10,172 nt of DNA from Candidatus Woesearchaeota archaeon. Lineage in GTDB: Archaea; Nanobdellota; Nanobdellia; Woesearchaeales; GW2011-AR9. Shown here piece by piece: positions 1 through 6,253 of this stretch (positions are counted from its first letter, which is position 1; each line of letters begins with the position of its first letter). The stretch is taken from NCBI GenBank assembly GCA_013204355.1, contig JABMOA010000025.1:1-10172 (forward strand), written 5' to 3'. Below the pieces are notes generated by a model that worked only from the letters and a program-made list of their open reading frames with translations, had not been told where the DNA came from and ran no database searches. Made by a program: the position numbers and the translations under genes.

Positions 1-790
1 CTGCTTTTGCAGGTCTTGCAATTGGATTTTATTGGATTGGGATGCATATTCTTTTTCATCACGTAAGTGATAAAAAACATCGTGGTGAGGAATGTGGGAA
101 ACGACGTGCATTTATGGTTCTTGGTGCTTTACTTGGGCCAGTAGTAGGGGGATTATTAATTTCATATACAAGTTTCAAATTTCTCTTTCTGATTGCAGGG
201 ATAATCTTATTTCTTTCAGGAGGCATTTTATTGTTTAACAAAGAAAATCATGTAAAATATGATTTCTCAATGCGAAGGATTGTAAATAAAGATCATTGGA
301 AAAACTCTCTTTTTTTGCATCCCGTGGAACGAGTGTGATTGCAAATGGTGTGATTTGGCCACTCTTTATTTTTGTAATTTTGGGAGATTATGTAACATTG
401 GGCCTTGTAGGATCTGCACTTGCATTATTCGGTGCGCTTGCGGCCTGGATCACCGGACGTTATAGCGATCATTCAAATAAAAGAACAATAATTAGAAGTG
501 CAGCAATTTTTAATTCTTTGTCTTGGTTTTTGAAATCTATTGTTATCAGCACTGTTCACGTTTTTGGCGCAACGATTTTTGGTGCGATTGCCGAAGGAGT
601 ATGGGTTGCACCAGCAGATGCAATGGAATATGATAAAGCGAAAGGAGATGTTGTGGGTTATTTTGTAAGTCGTGAAATATTTATTTGTCTTGGGAGAATC
701 TTTATGCTCATTTTTGTAATGATGATCGGAAGTCTTAAAGGCGGTTTAATCTTACAAGGATTTGCATCATTTGCATCTTTCCTATTTTAA
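1..790 (+). pseudogene. MFS transporter, 5'-truncated by the window and frameshifted
   Basis: Major facilitator superfamily permease of unknown substrate in the cell membrane. The reading frame is open from nt 3 and runs to a stop at 336-338; the protein continues in the -1 frame from the T7 run at 310-316 to the stop at 788-790. Joined there, the two parts read through as SLFFASRGTSVIANGVIWP, a normal entry into TM7. Visible membrane segments correspond roughly to TM4 (IGFYWIGM), TM5 (GALLGPVVGGLLI, the usual MFS GP..GG motif), TM6, a central loop, then TM7-TM12. A cytosolic GRYSDHSNKR loop is also typical. The C-terminus falls about where a 12-TM protein should end. The frame break could be a true mutation, a homopolymer sequencing error, or programmed slippage, since the run forms a U_UUU_UUG heptamer in the correct phase. 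I list it as broken because two frames are needed. Family assignment is firm; substrate is unknown. Confidence 0.8.
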
Positions 791-791
791 A

Positions 792-1430
792 ATGAATTCT
801 GATGAAGATCAATTTATAATTGGACTTTTAGAACTCCAATATAATTCATCAATATCACCGCAATTAAAACCACTCACACAAAATATTCCTTGGGCAAAAG
901 GATGGCCAGAAAATCACAAATCATTTTGGAACGCGGAAGCTTTTATGTGGCAAAGAAAAATTGATTCTCATGTTAGAAAGTTTATCACCAATGAACTTCA
1001 ACATCTTGAAGGAAGAAACTTAGACCTTGGATGTGGAAGTTATTGTTATATCCCTTCTGTTGGGTTTGATCTATCTGAAAAAATGCTAGATTTCAATGAT
1101 AACCTTATTGAAAAAATTGAAGGAGATGTGGAACAACCTCTTCCTTTTCCAAATCTGTCTTTTGATTCCGTTACAGCAATATTTGTTTTAAATTACATAA
1201 AGAATTATGAACAATTATTTTCTGAGATAAAACGGATTCTAAAACCAGAAGGACAGTTTATCATGATATTATCTTCCAAAAATATCAAAGATTGGCAACG
1301 TCAAAAAGAAGTCAATACCTATTCAAAAGAAAAATGGTGTTCTCTTTTAAAAGAATGTGGGTTTCTTGTAACGGCGGAAGAACTACAAAATCTTCTCTTT
1401 TTTACCTCTAAAATCCAAAAAACTTATTAA
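792..1430 (+). CDS. class I SAM-dependent methyltransferase
   Basis: Probably transfers a methyl group from S-adenosylmethionine to an unknown substrate in the cytoplasm. With the ATG at 792 the protein has 212 residues. Motif I is NLDLGCGS (76-83), the acidic residue after beta-2 is D93 in GFDLSEKML, a GD pair is at 111-112, motif post I/II lies in LPFPNLSFDSVTAIFVLNYI (117-136), and a motif III-like IKRILKPEGQFIMIL follows (146-160), all typical of the Methyltransf_11/25 group. Odd points: the third glycine of GxGxG is Tyr84, and only 11 residues separate the GxG from D93, so the usual first helix is shortened. A TTG start at 762 is possible but would overlap the transporter; the ATG lies 1 nt after the transporter stop, which suggests coupled expression. 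The N-terminal 60 residues (LTQNIPWAKGWPE...FW) may be a substrate cap. Substrate cannot be told from sequence. Confidence 0.85.
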   Translation: MNSDEDQFIIGLLELQYNSSISPQLKPLTQNIPWAKGWPENHKSFWNAEAFMWQRKIDSHVRKFITNELQHLEGRNLDLGCGSYCYIPSVGFDLSEKMLDFNDNLIEKIEGDVEQPLPFPNLSFDSVTAIFVLNYIKNYEQLFSEIKRILKPEGQFIMILSSKNIKDWQRQKEVNTYSKEKWCSLLKECGFLVTAEELQNLLFFTSKIQKTY

Positions 1431-1451
1431 CCTACAAGAACTTACACATTC

Positions 1452-1457
1452 AGGTGA
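1452..1457 (+). promoter_or_regulatory. Shine-Dalgarno site AGGTGA for the 515-aa gene
   Basis: AGGTGA matches the archaeal 16S 3' end (GGAGGTGATC) and lies 3 nt before the ATG at 1461. It fixes that start and implies a leadered message, perhaps continued from the methyltransferase 30 nt upstream. The next two genes differ: they have TATA boxes placed for leaderless messages and no such site. Confidence 0.7.
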
Positions 1458-1460
1458 AAG

Positions 1461-3008
1461 ATGGATCGTTCTGAATTACTTGTTAAATATGGGTTTGTAA
1501 AACCTGATGCTAGAAAGAAGTATGAACTAGATTCAAAAACAGGTATGTTTAAATCTGTTGAAGGCGAAGAATTTAGTAGTAAAGATGCTCATGAAGAGGT
1601 TACAGAAATTCTTCCTAAATCTCATTATCCAACTGGTTTTCCCGTGCCTGTAAAATCATACCGGTTATCTTATGAAATCAGTGATTTAAGTTTGGAAGGT
1701 CCATATTTTTGGGTGCTTGACACATTAAAAGATGGATTTAAAAATGTGGATAAAGTGGAAGATACATTTGCTGCAGCAGAAAATTCAGCATTCTTTGGCG
1801 TTTCACAACAACGTCTTGGAGCACAACAAGATCGGATTTCCACATTTCTTGCAAATATTGGGAGAATGATTAAAGAACTTTTCCAAATGGTACGTGAATT
1901 ACGTATTATTGATGAACGATTAGGATATTATAAATCTGCAGAAGAACAGCTTGACGTAAAAGATTTGAATAAAAGAGAACGACGTTCGGAAATCACATTG
2001 AAAGGACTTTTTGTTGATCTTGTTCAAGGTGGGGGAAAAAGCCCAGCGTCTGTGTATGGAATGGCCCAACAACTAGAATTTATTACGCTTCCAAATTTAT
2101 TCTTTGATGCACCTCCCTTTAAAGAAGGTGCAGAATTAGAAAAATATGTGAATGATTTAGAGAAAGATTTTAATCGTAACGTCTTAAGGGTTTTAAAACG
2201 TCATTTAAATCAATTCTATGAATGGAAAAAACGAACTCATAAGGAACATGAAGATCGTCGGAGATTTCAGCTAGCATATTTATTACAACATTATGAAATT
2301 ATTCAAATGTATGTAGCATGGATTAAACCTCATCTTAAGAATACAGAAAAATTACAACTAAAAGATAAAAATATGAGGTCTGCAGATCTTGTTGCATCGT
2401 TTGAAGGAAGTATGCTAGATATTGAATTACTTGCACATACACCAACAGGAGAAAAAGGTAACGCAAAAGTCAATGAATGTCTTTTATGTACATTTAATTA
2501 TAGAACGCGTGTTGAAATGAAAGTTCATCAGGAGGGTTATAACCGTGGACCTGTCCATGTAGGGCGAATGGAACTTAATTTACGTGTTTATAAATGGACA
2601 GATCAAGAAATTAAAAATTATAAAGCAATGAAAAAGAAGGAAATATTTTATTTAATGGGCGATATCTCAGAAACCCTTCAGAAAGCGATGACTGGATTAG
2701 GTAAAGAATTAGAAATTTATCTTGAAGAAGCAAAAAAAAATGTAGGTGCCGAATACGATAAAGAGCTTCTTGGAGAAGTAGATGGAAAGAAAGAATTTAA
2801 GAAAAAAAATAAAGGTTTTGTAGAAGGCTTTTTTGGCGAATTTTATACAGGAGGTGCCAAGAAAAAAGATCCAAAGAAGAAACCAAAAGATCCTGATTGG
2901 GGTGCTATTGAAAAATGGAGAACTGGAAGCAAAGTCGGTACAGGAACGGCGTTAGCATGGGTTGTTTTTAATAATTTCAAGAAAGCACATAGAATGATTG
3001 CGTGGTAA
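1461..3008 (+). CDS. 515-aa protein of unknown function, helical, Lys/Glu-rich
   Basis: I do not recognise this protein. It has no signal peptide and no convincing membrane segment, so it is likely cytosolic. Residues 1-50 are charged; 55-90 hold a hydrophobic/aromatic stretch (YPTGFPVPVKSYRLSYEI, then GPYFWVLDTLKDGF). Residues 115-180 and 225-300 are long amphipathic helices likely to coil (for example QQRLGAQQDRISTFLANIG and the RVLKRHLNQFYEWKKR region). Residues 305-380 look like a mixed alpha/beta domain with a single CLLC pair (C340, C343), too few cysteines for a normal zinc finger by itself. Residues 440-478 are a Lys-rich low-complexity linker (KKEFKKKNKG, KKKDPKKKPKDP). The tail has a WGAIEKW segment and a short hydrophobic patch (ALAWVVFNNF). 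A good Shine-Dalgarno sequence supports the start. It lies 30 nt after the methyltransferase and 53 nt before the coiled-coil gene, same strand. Confidence 0.85.
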   Translation: MDRSELLVKYGFVKPDARKKYELDSKTGMFKSVEGEEFSSKDAHEEVTEILPKSHYPTGFPVPVKSYRLSYEISDLSLEGPYFWVLDTLKDGFKNVDKVEDTFAAAENSAFFGVSQQRLGAQQDRISTFLANIGRMIKELFQMVRELRIIDERLGYYKSAEEQLDVKDLNKRERRSEITLKGLFVDLVQGGGKSPASVYGMAQQLEFITLPNLFFDAPPFKEGAELEKYVNDLEKDFNRNVLRVLKRHLNQFYEWKKRTHKEHEDRRRFQLAYLLQHYEIIQMYVAWIKPHLKNTEKLQLKDKNMRSADLVASFEGSMLDIELLAHTPTGEKGNAKVNECLLCTFNYRTRVEMKVHQEGYNRGPVHVGRMELNLRVYKWTDQEIKNYKAMKKKEIFYLMGDISETLQKAMTGLGKELEIYLEEAKKNVGAEYDKELLGEVDGKKEFKKKNKGFVEGFFGEFYTGGAKKKDPKKKPKDPDWGAIEKWRTGSKVGTGTALAWVVFNNFKKAHRMIAW

Positions 3009-3022
3009 ACATATGTTTTATA

Positions 3023-3045
3023 GAGTGAAGTTTTTATATTCACTC
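3023..3045 (+). promoter_or_regulatory. TATA box inside a perfect inverted repeat, upstream of the 223-aa gene
   Basis: GAGTGAA (3023-3029) and TTCACTC (3039-3045) form a perfect 7-bp inverted repeat around a 9-nt spacer. The spacer and right arm contain TTTTTATATT (3031-3040), a plausible archaeal TATA box centred about 26 nt before the ATG at 3062, which would give a leaderless message. The arms therefore bracket the TBP site, as a repressor operator might. The same structure could instead be a hairpin ending the upstream 515-aa gene, although no T tract follows directly. Confidence 0.5.
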
Positions 3046-3061
3046 AATTTCTATTATAATT

Positions 3062-3733
3062 ATGGCAAAAAATGACTTCAAAAATCTTTCGCCACAAGAA
3101 CGATTGAAGAAATTGAAAGAACTTGAACAGGAAAAAAAGAAAGAGATAGCAGAAGCGAGAAAACTTATCAAAGAAAGTGAAAAAGACATTACTGCCGAAC
3201 ACCAATTTAAAGAAAAGGTTCCCATTCCTGAAGTAGGATTAGAAAATCTTCAAGGGTTAAGTGAAGAAGGACGTCAACTTCTCATGGTTCTTAAAGATTT
3301 GAAAGAAAAAAAGAATCCAAAATCTGTCAAAGAAACAAAAAAAGTAGTTTCAGAAGAATCTTTAGAAGAAACCATTCAACGCATTGATCCTATTCCAATT
3401 CATGTTAAGAACACAGAATATGCCTTGCATCTTTCTCAACGCCCGATGCAAGACCTTCAAAATCAAATGGCTGGTATTTATGAAATTTCTCAAGAACGTG
3501 GATATATGACTCAAGAAGATCAGAAAAAGGTCGCATATATTTCCGCAGGTGTTCATCATAAAATGGAAGCAATTGACAACGGGTTATACACCACATCTGA
3601 TGATTTAACATCAAAAGTAAAAGCAACGAAAGAATTATCTGCGCATATGCTTGGGGGTAATCCTGATCATGTTTATCATGCTACTGGCACTAAAGAAACA
3701 CAGAGAGACAGATATACGGGAAGAGAAGTTTAA
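3062..3733 (+). CDS. 223-aa coiled-coil protein of unknown function
   Basis: No family recognised. Residues 9-45 are a highly charged heptad-rich helix (SPQERLKKLKELEQEKKKEI...), almost certainly a coiled coil, which points to oligomerisation or binding a partner. A second helical stretch covers 66-105 (SEEGRQLLMVLKDLKEKK). Residues 108-215 are a more ordinary folded region with repeated His (HVKNTEYALHLSQRPMQ, SAGVHHKMEA, NPDHVYHATGT). There is no signal peptide or membrane segment. The ATG follows a TATA-like box at leaderless distance. It sits between two other unknown genes on the same strand and may act with them, but no sequence motif proves this. Confidence 0.85.
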   Translation: MAKNDFKNLSPQERLKKLKELEQEKKKEIAEARKLIKESEKDITAEHQFKEKVPIPEVGLENLQGLSEEGRQLLMVLKDLKEKKNPKSVKETKKVVSEESLEETIQRIDPIPIHVKNTEYALHLSQRPMQDLQNQMAGIYEISQERGYMTQEDQKKVAYISAGVHHKMEAIDNGLYTTSDDLTSKVKATKELSAHMLGGNPDHVYHATGTKETQRDRYTGREV

Positions 3734-3739
3734 GATTAC

Positions 3740-3757
3740 TTTTTTGTCTCACTTTTC
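3740..3757 (+). terminator. T-rich tract, possible archaeal terminator after the 223-aa gene
   Basis: T6 at 3740-3745 and a second TTTT at 3753-3756 follow the stop at 3731-3733 and precede the next promoter. Archaeal RNA polymerase can terminate on such tracts without a hairpin, and none is seen here. Weak evidence on its own. Confidence 0.35.
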
Positions 3758-3766
3758 AAAATAACA

Positions 3767-3775
3767 TTTATATAC
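3767..3775 (+). promoter_or_regulatory. TATA box (TTTATATAC) for the 707-aa gene, leaderless type
   Basis: TTTATATAC is a near-consensus archaeal TATA box, preceded by the A-rich stretch AAAATAACA where BRE would lie. Its centre is about 26 nt before the ATG at 3797, so transcription should begin at or next to the start codon. No Shine-Dalgarno site precedes that ATG, which agrees with a leaderless message. Confidence 0.75.
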
Positions 3776-3796
3776 TTCAAAAATATACTAAAAAAG

Positions 3797-5920
3797 ATGG
3801 TACAATTTGGCTCAGGTTATAATATGCCCATGGATCGGGATTTTGATGATCATTCTACTAGTGGACACAATCATGATCACGGATTTGCAGCAGATCCAGA
3901 CGCAACTGAAACAAAAGATATTGGCATTGGTATGGGTGATTTAGGTATTTCTATGGGTCTTGGACCAATTCCAAATGTTCATGCAATCAATACTAAATTA
4001 CGACCAGGTTCAAAAAAAGTAGAATTGGTTTTCACAGGATTTGGGAAAGGATCTGGGCAAGGTCAAACACCTGGTCAATATGGTTTCAAACAACGTCAAG
4101 CTCTTGTTGAAATGGGAAAAGCTGATCAAGTTGATTTTACAACACATTCAACCGTTGGTGTCATGGGACTTGCAGGGATGGACCGAAGCGGAAACTTTTC
4201 ACGAGAAAGCCAAGATGCTTCGCTACAAGAAGTAAAAAGAGCAATTGAATTTGCAGCAGATGTTGGAAAAGGTGGCCCAGTTGTTGTTCACACAGGAGAA
4301 TTTCAACGATCTACAAACCCTAAACTTTCAGGAAATTTTGAACTTTATGCAGGAGAAGCTGAAGAACAAATGTTTACCGTTATTGATACAAGAACGGGTG
4401 GCGTTATTGCAAAAGAACGTAAGAATCGTGAAGTAGTACGTCCAGTGTGGTTGAAGGCTGACCAAGATATCCCAGAGAAAGGTGTGAAAAAAGGAGATTA
4501 CATTGATTATTTTGATAAGAAAGTTACAAATTTAGCAGAACGTGTCCCCGTATATAATAAAGATACAGGGGAGTTTGAAACTGAAAAAATGAGATGGAAA
4601 GATGTAGAAGGTGAAGCCGAACGTCTTACAGATGATGCGCAAAGAACATGGAAAGCATGGAAATCACGGGGTGCAGATCCTAACGATAAAGATTTTAAAA
4701 AATCTTTTTGGACAAGATTTGGGAAAAAAAATATTACAGAAGATAATTACAAAAAAGAAATTCAAGTGACGCCAGAAGAAGCATGGGTTATTCAAGGATT
4801 TCAAACATCAATGGCCAATGCAGTTGGGTGGGCAAAATATCAATCATCTGGGTTTGAAGGGACACGTAAAGAGATTAAACAATTAAAAGATATGTATGTT
4901 AGTGCAAAGGCATCATATGAGAATGTCTTAAAAAAAGGGAATACGGACGCTTTGAATAAATTAAAAAGTTCTATACCTTCTCGTCTTGATTCATTTGGTG
5001 TTACACCAGAAGAAAAATTTGAACATGAAATTATTGGAGATCAAATTAAACAGTTACAACGTCAATTAGATCAGCAACAACAATCCGCATCTTCACAAAT
5101 GGCGCAAGCAGAAAATTCTGCAGAACAAATTCGTAATGTAGAAAGTGGAGATTCTTATGCAATCAAAGAAGCAGCAAAAGCATATGCAAAAGCAGGTATT
5201 TTTGCTATGCGACAATCTAACCGTATGGAAGAAAAAGGACTTCTAAAAAAACCATTGACCATTGCTTTAGAAAATTTATTTCCAGGTTCTTATGGTGCAC
5301 ACCCCGAAGAATTAATGGAACTCGTTGAACATAGTCGTGAGACCATGGTTCAGGAATTGACAAAATCCAAAGAAGAAAAAGGATATGGGTATTCTGAAGA
5401 AAAAGCAAAAAAAATTGCAGCGCAACATATAACAACAACATTAGATACAGGTCATTTAAACATGTGGCGAAAACATTGGAAAACAGATCCTGAAAAATCT
5501 ATGAAAGAAAACGATGAAGATTACGACCAATGGATGTTAGATATGGTAGAGAAAATGGCAAAGAAAAATATGATTGGCCACGTCCATATAGATGATAATT
5601 ATGGTTACCATGACGATCATCTTGCACCTGGAGAAGGAAATGCCCCAATTAGAAAAATGCTTGAAGTCATGAAAAAAAATGGGTACAAAGGAGAAATGAT
5701 TGTGGAACCCGGTGCGGATTATTATACTGACCAAAATGGTTTTAATTCAGTTGAAAAAACATGGCGTCACCTTGGTATTCCCATGGGAAACACTGGAAGA
5801 AACTGGGCACAAGTTCAAAATTATTGGGCAGGACAAAATGCACCACCTTATTTCTTATTTGGAAATTTATCACCTAATCCAGAAGAATGGAAATTATGGA
5901 GCGGTGTTCCGCTGGAATAA
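3797..5920 (+). CDS. endonuclease IV / xylose isomerase-like TIM-barrel protein with a large insertion
   Basis: A metal-dependent TIM-barrel protein of the AP_endonuc_2 superfamily. Positions matching all nine zinc ligands of E. coli Nfo are present: H117 (FTTHST), H165 (VVVHTGEF), E492 (IALENLF), D550 and H553 (LDTGHLN), H597 (HVHIDDN), D606 and H608 (YHDDH), and E637 (MIVEPG); APGEG follows the DxH motif as in the family. Nfo is about 285 residues; this protein is 707. The excess lies mainly between H165 and E492, 327 residues where Nfo has about 36. The insert begins with a probable beta-rich part (190-270) and continues into helices with a Gln-rich coiled coil (405-450). The N-terminus has a His/Asp cluster (DDHSTSGHNHDHGF, 17-30), and the C-terminal 45 residues are Trp/Pro-rich. 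It could act at abasic sites in DNA or on a sugar; the metal site favours catalysis, but the substrate is open. Start supported by the TATA box. Confidence 0.8.
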   Translation: MVQFGSGYNMPMDRDFDDHSTSGHNHDHGFAADPDATETKDIGIGMGDLGISMGLGPIPNVHAINTKLRPGSKKVELVFTGFGKGSGQGQTPGQYGFKQRQALVEMGKADQVDFTTHSTVGVMGLAGMDRSGNFSRESQDASLQEVKRAIEFAADVGKGGPVVVHTGEFQRSTNPKLSGNFELYAGEAEEQMFTVIDTRTGGVIAKERKNREVVRPVWLKADQDIPEKGVKKGDYIDYFDKKVTNLAERVPVYNKDTGEFETEKMRWKDVEGEAERLTDDAQRTWKAWKSRGADPNDKDFKKSFWTRFGKKNITEDNYKKEIQVTPEEAWVIQGFQTSMANAVGWAKYQSSGFEGTRKEIKQLKDMYVSAKASYENVLKKGNTDALNKLKSSIPSRLDSFGVTPEEKFEHEIIGDQIKQLQRQLDQQQQSASSQMAQAENSAEQIRNVESGDSYAIKEAAKAYAKAGIFAMRQSNRMEEKGLLKKPLTIALENLFPGSYGAHPEELMELVEHSRETMVQELTKSKEEKGYGYSEEKAKKIAAQHITTTLDTGHLNMWRKHWKTDPEKSMKENDEDYDQWMLDMVEKMAKKNMIGHVHIDDNYGYHDDHLAPGEGNAPIRKMLEVMKKNGYKGEMIVEPGADYYTDQNGFNSVEKTWRHLGIPMGNTGRNWAQVQNYWAGQNAPPYFLFGNLSPNPEEWKLWSGVPLE

Positions 5921-5924
5921 GATA

Positions 5925-5942
5925 ATTATTATTATTATTATT
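5925..5942 (+). repeat. (ATT)6 microsatellite after the 707-aa gene
   Basis: Six perfect ATT units begin 5 nt after the stop. Together with the following T/A-rich DNA this may help end the plus-strand message, which meets a minus-strand gene here. It may equally be slippage-prone filler. Confidence 0.7.
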
Positions 5943-5969
5943 TATTAGAAGAAATTAAATTTAATAAAG

Positions 5970-5992
5970 AAAAAAACTGGGCTTGCGCCCAG
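5970..5992 (-). terminator. hairpin plus T7 terminator on the minus strand
   Basis: Read on the minus strand, CTGGGC-GCAA-GCCCAG (5992-5977) is a perfect 6-bp GC-rich stem with a GCAA tetraloop (GNRA type), followed directly by seven T (5976-5970). This is an intrinsic-terminator layout in one direction only; the plus strand has no T tract after the stem. It ends the 33-aa gene, whose stop codon lies 7 nt upstream. Confidence 0.75.
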
Positions 5993-5999
5993 CGATAGG

Positions 6000-6101
6000 T
6001 TATGGTTGAGGTGTTTCTCCTAAGAGGTGTTTCTTATAGAGAAGATAAACTAGTTCTTCTGTTGTTAAACTTTGTACAAATTTTTGGAGGTCGTGTGTCA
6101 T
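6000..6101 (-). CDS. 33-aa small protein, leaderless, unknown function
   Basis: A minus-strand frame of 34 codons starts at the ATG at 6101 and stops with TAA at 6002-6000. The product begins MTHDLQKFVQSLTTEEL and ends VYLLYKKHLLGETPQP. It should form one amphipathic helix, with a TTEELVYLLYKK core that suits binding another protein; there is no signal peptide and no cysteine. What makes it credible despite its size is the complete transcription unit around it: a consensus TATA box at 6130-6122, about 25 nt before the ATG, and a hairpin-T7 terminator 7 nt after the stop. An ATG 10 nt further upstream runs into a stop after two codons. It is divergent from the 7-TM operon and convergent with the 707-aa gene. 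It could instead be a small RNA of about 130 nt whose open frame is chance; the exact fit of the predicted +1 to the ATG favours a protein. Confidence 0.6.
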   Translation of the reverse strand: MTHDLQKFVQSLTTEELVYLLYKKHLLGETPQP

Positions 6102-6121
6102 CTAAATCATCTCTTTAATAA

Positions 6122-6130
6122 GTATATAAA
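6122..6130 (-). promoter_or_regulatory. TATA box for the 33-aa minus-strand gene
   Basis: Minus-strand TTTATATAC is identical to the box of the 707-aa gene. Its centre lies about 25 nt before the ATG at 6101, which predicts a leaderless message. A GAGCTC palindrome (6133-6138) lies just upstream in the BRE area. Confidence 0.7.
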
Positions 6131-6165
6131 TAGAGCTCTTATTAATCCCTTATGAATGTCTACGC

Positions 6166-6181
6166 CTGAATAGCTATTCAG
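6166..6181. promoter_or_regulatory. perfect 16-bp palindrome, candidate operator
   Basis: CTGAATAG-CTATTCAG has full twofold symmetry without a spacer. It lies 17 nt before the TATA box of the 7-TM operon and about 35 nt upstream of the opposing TATA box, so one dimeric factor bound here could act on both promoters. The winged-helix protein at 6970-7260 is the nearest candidate. Function is inferred from symmetry and position. Confidence 0.5.
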
Positions 6182-6198
6182 AAGAAACTACCACAAAA

Positions 6199-6206
6199 TA
6201 TATAAA
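6199..6206 (+). promoter_or_regulatory. TATA box for the 7-TM / winged-helix operon
   Basis: TATATAAA, preceded by ACAAAA, predicts a transcript start near 6225-6230. That leaves a leader of about 25 nt before the ATG at 6254, unlike the leaderless promoters elsewhere in the window. Confidence 0.65.
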
Positions 6207-6241
6207 GGAAACACTACAGTTGCTACTATACAAAAGTTAAT

Positions 6242-6248
6242 GGGGGTT
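6242..6248 (+). promoter_or_regulatory. Shine-Dalgarno-like GGGGGTT before the 7-TM gene
   Basis: The G-rich stretch lies 5 nt before the ATG at 6254 and could pair with the CCUCC of 16S rRNA with one mismatch. It agrees with the predicted short leader. An out-of-frame ATG at 6240 overlaps it and ends after about 20 codons. Confidence 0.45.
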
Positions 6249-6253
6249 AACAC

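Noticed and set aside
762..791. TTG start that would lengthen the methyltransferase by 10 residues
   Set aside because: It lies inside the transporter's coding sequence; the ATG at 792 is 1 nt after that stop and gives a natural N-terminus.
2478..2492. CLLC in the 515-aa protein as a zinc finger
   Set aside because: Only one Cys pair is present and no second Cys/His pair lies at a suitable distance in the sequence.
3040..3225. Minus-strand frame opposite the coiled-coil gene
   Set aside because: The Phe/Ser/Leu-rich product mirrors the Lys/Glu-rich sense strand, and no promoter is seen for it.
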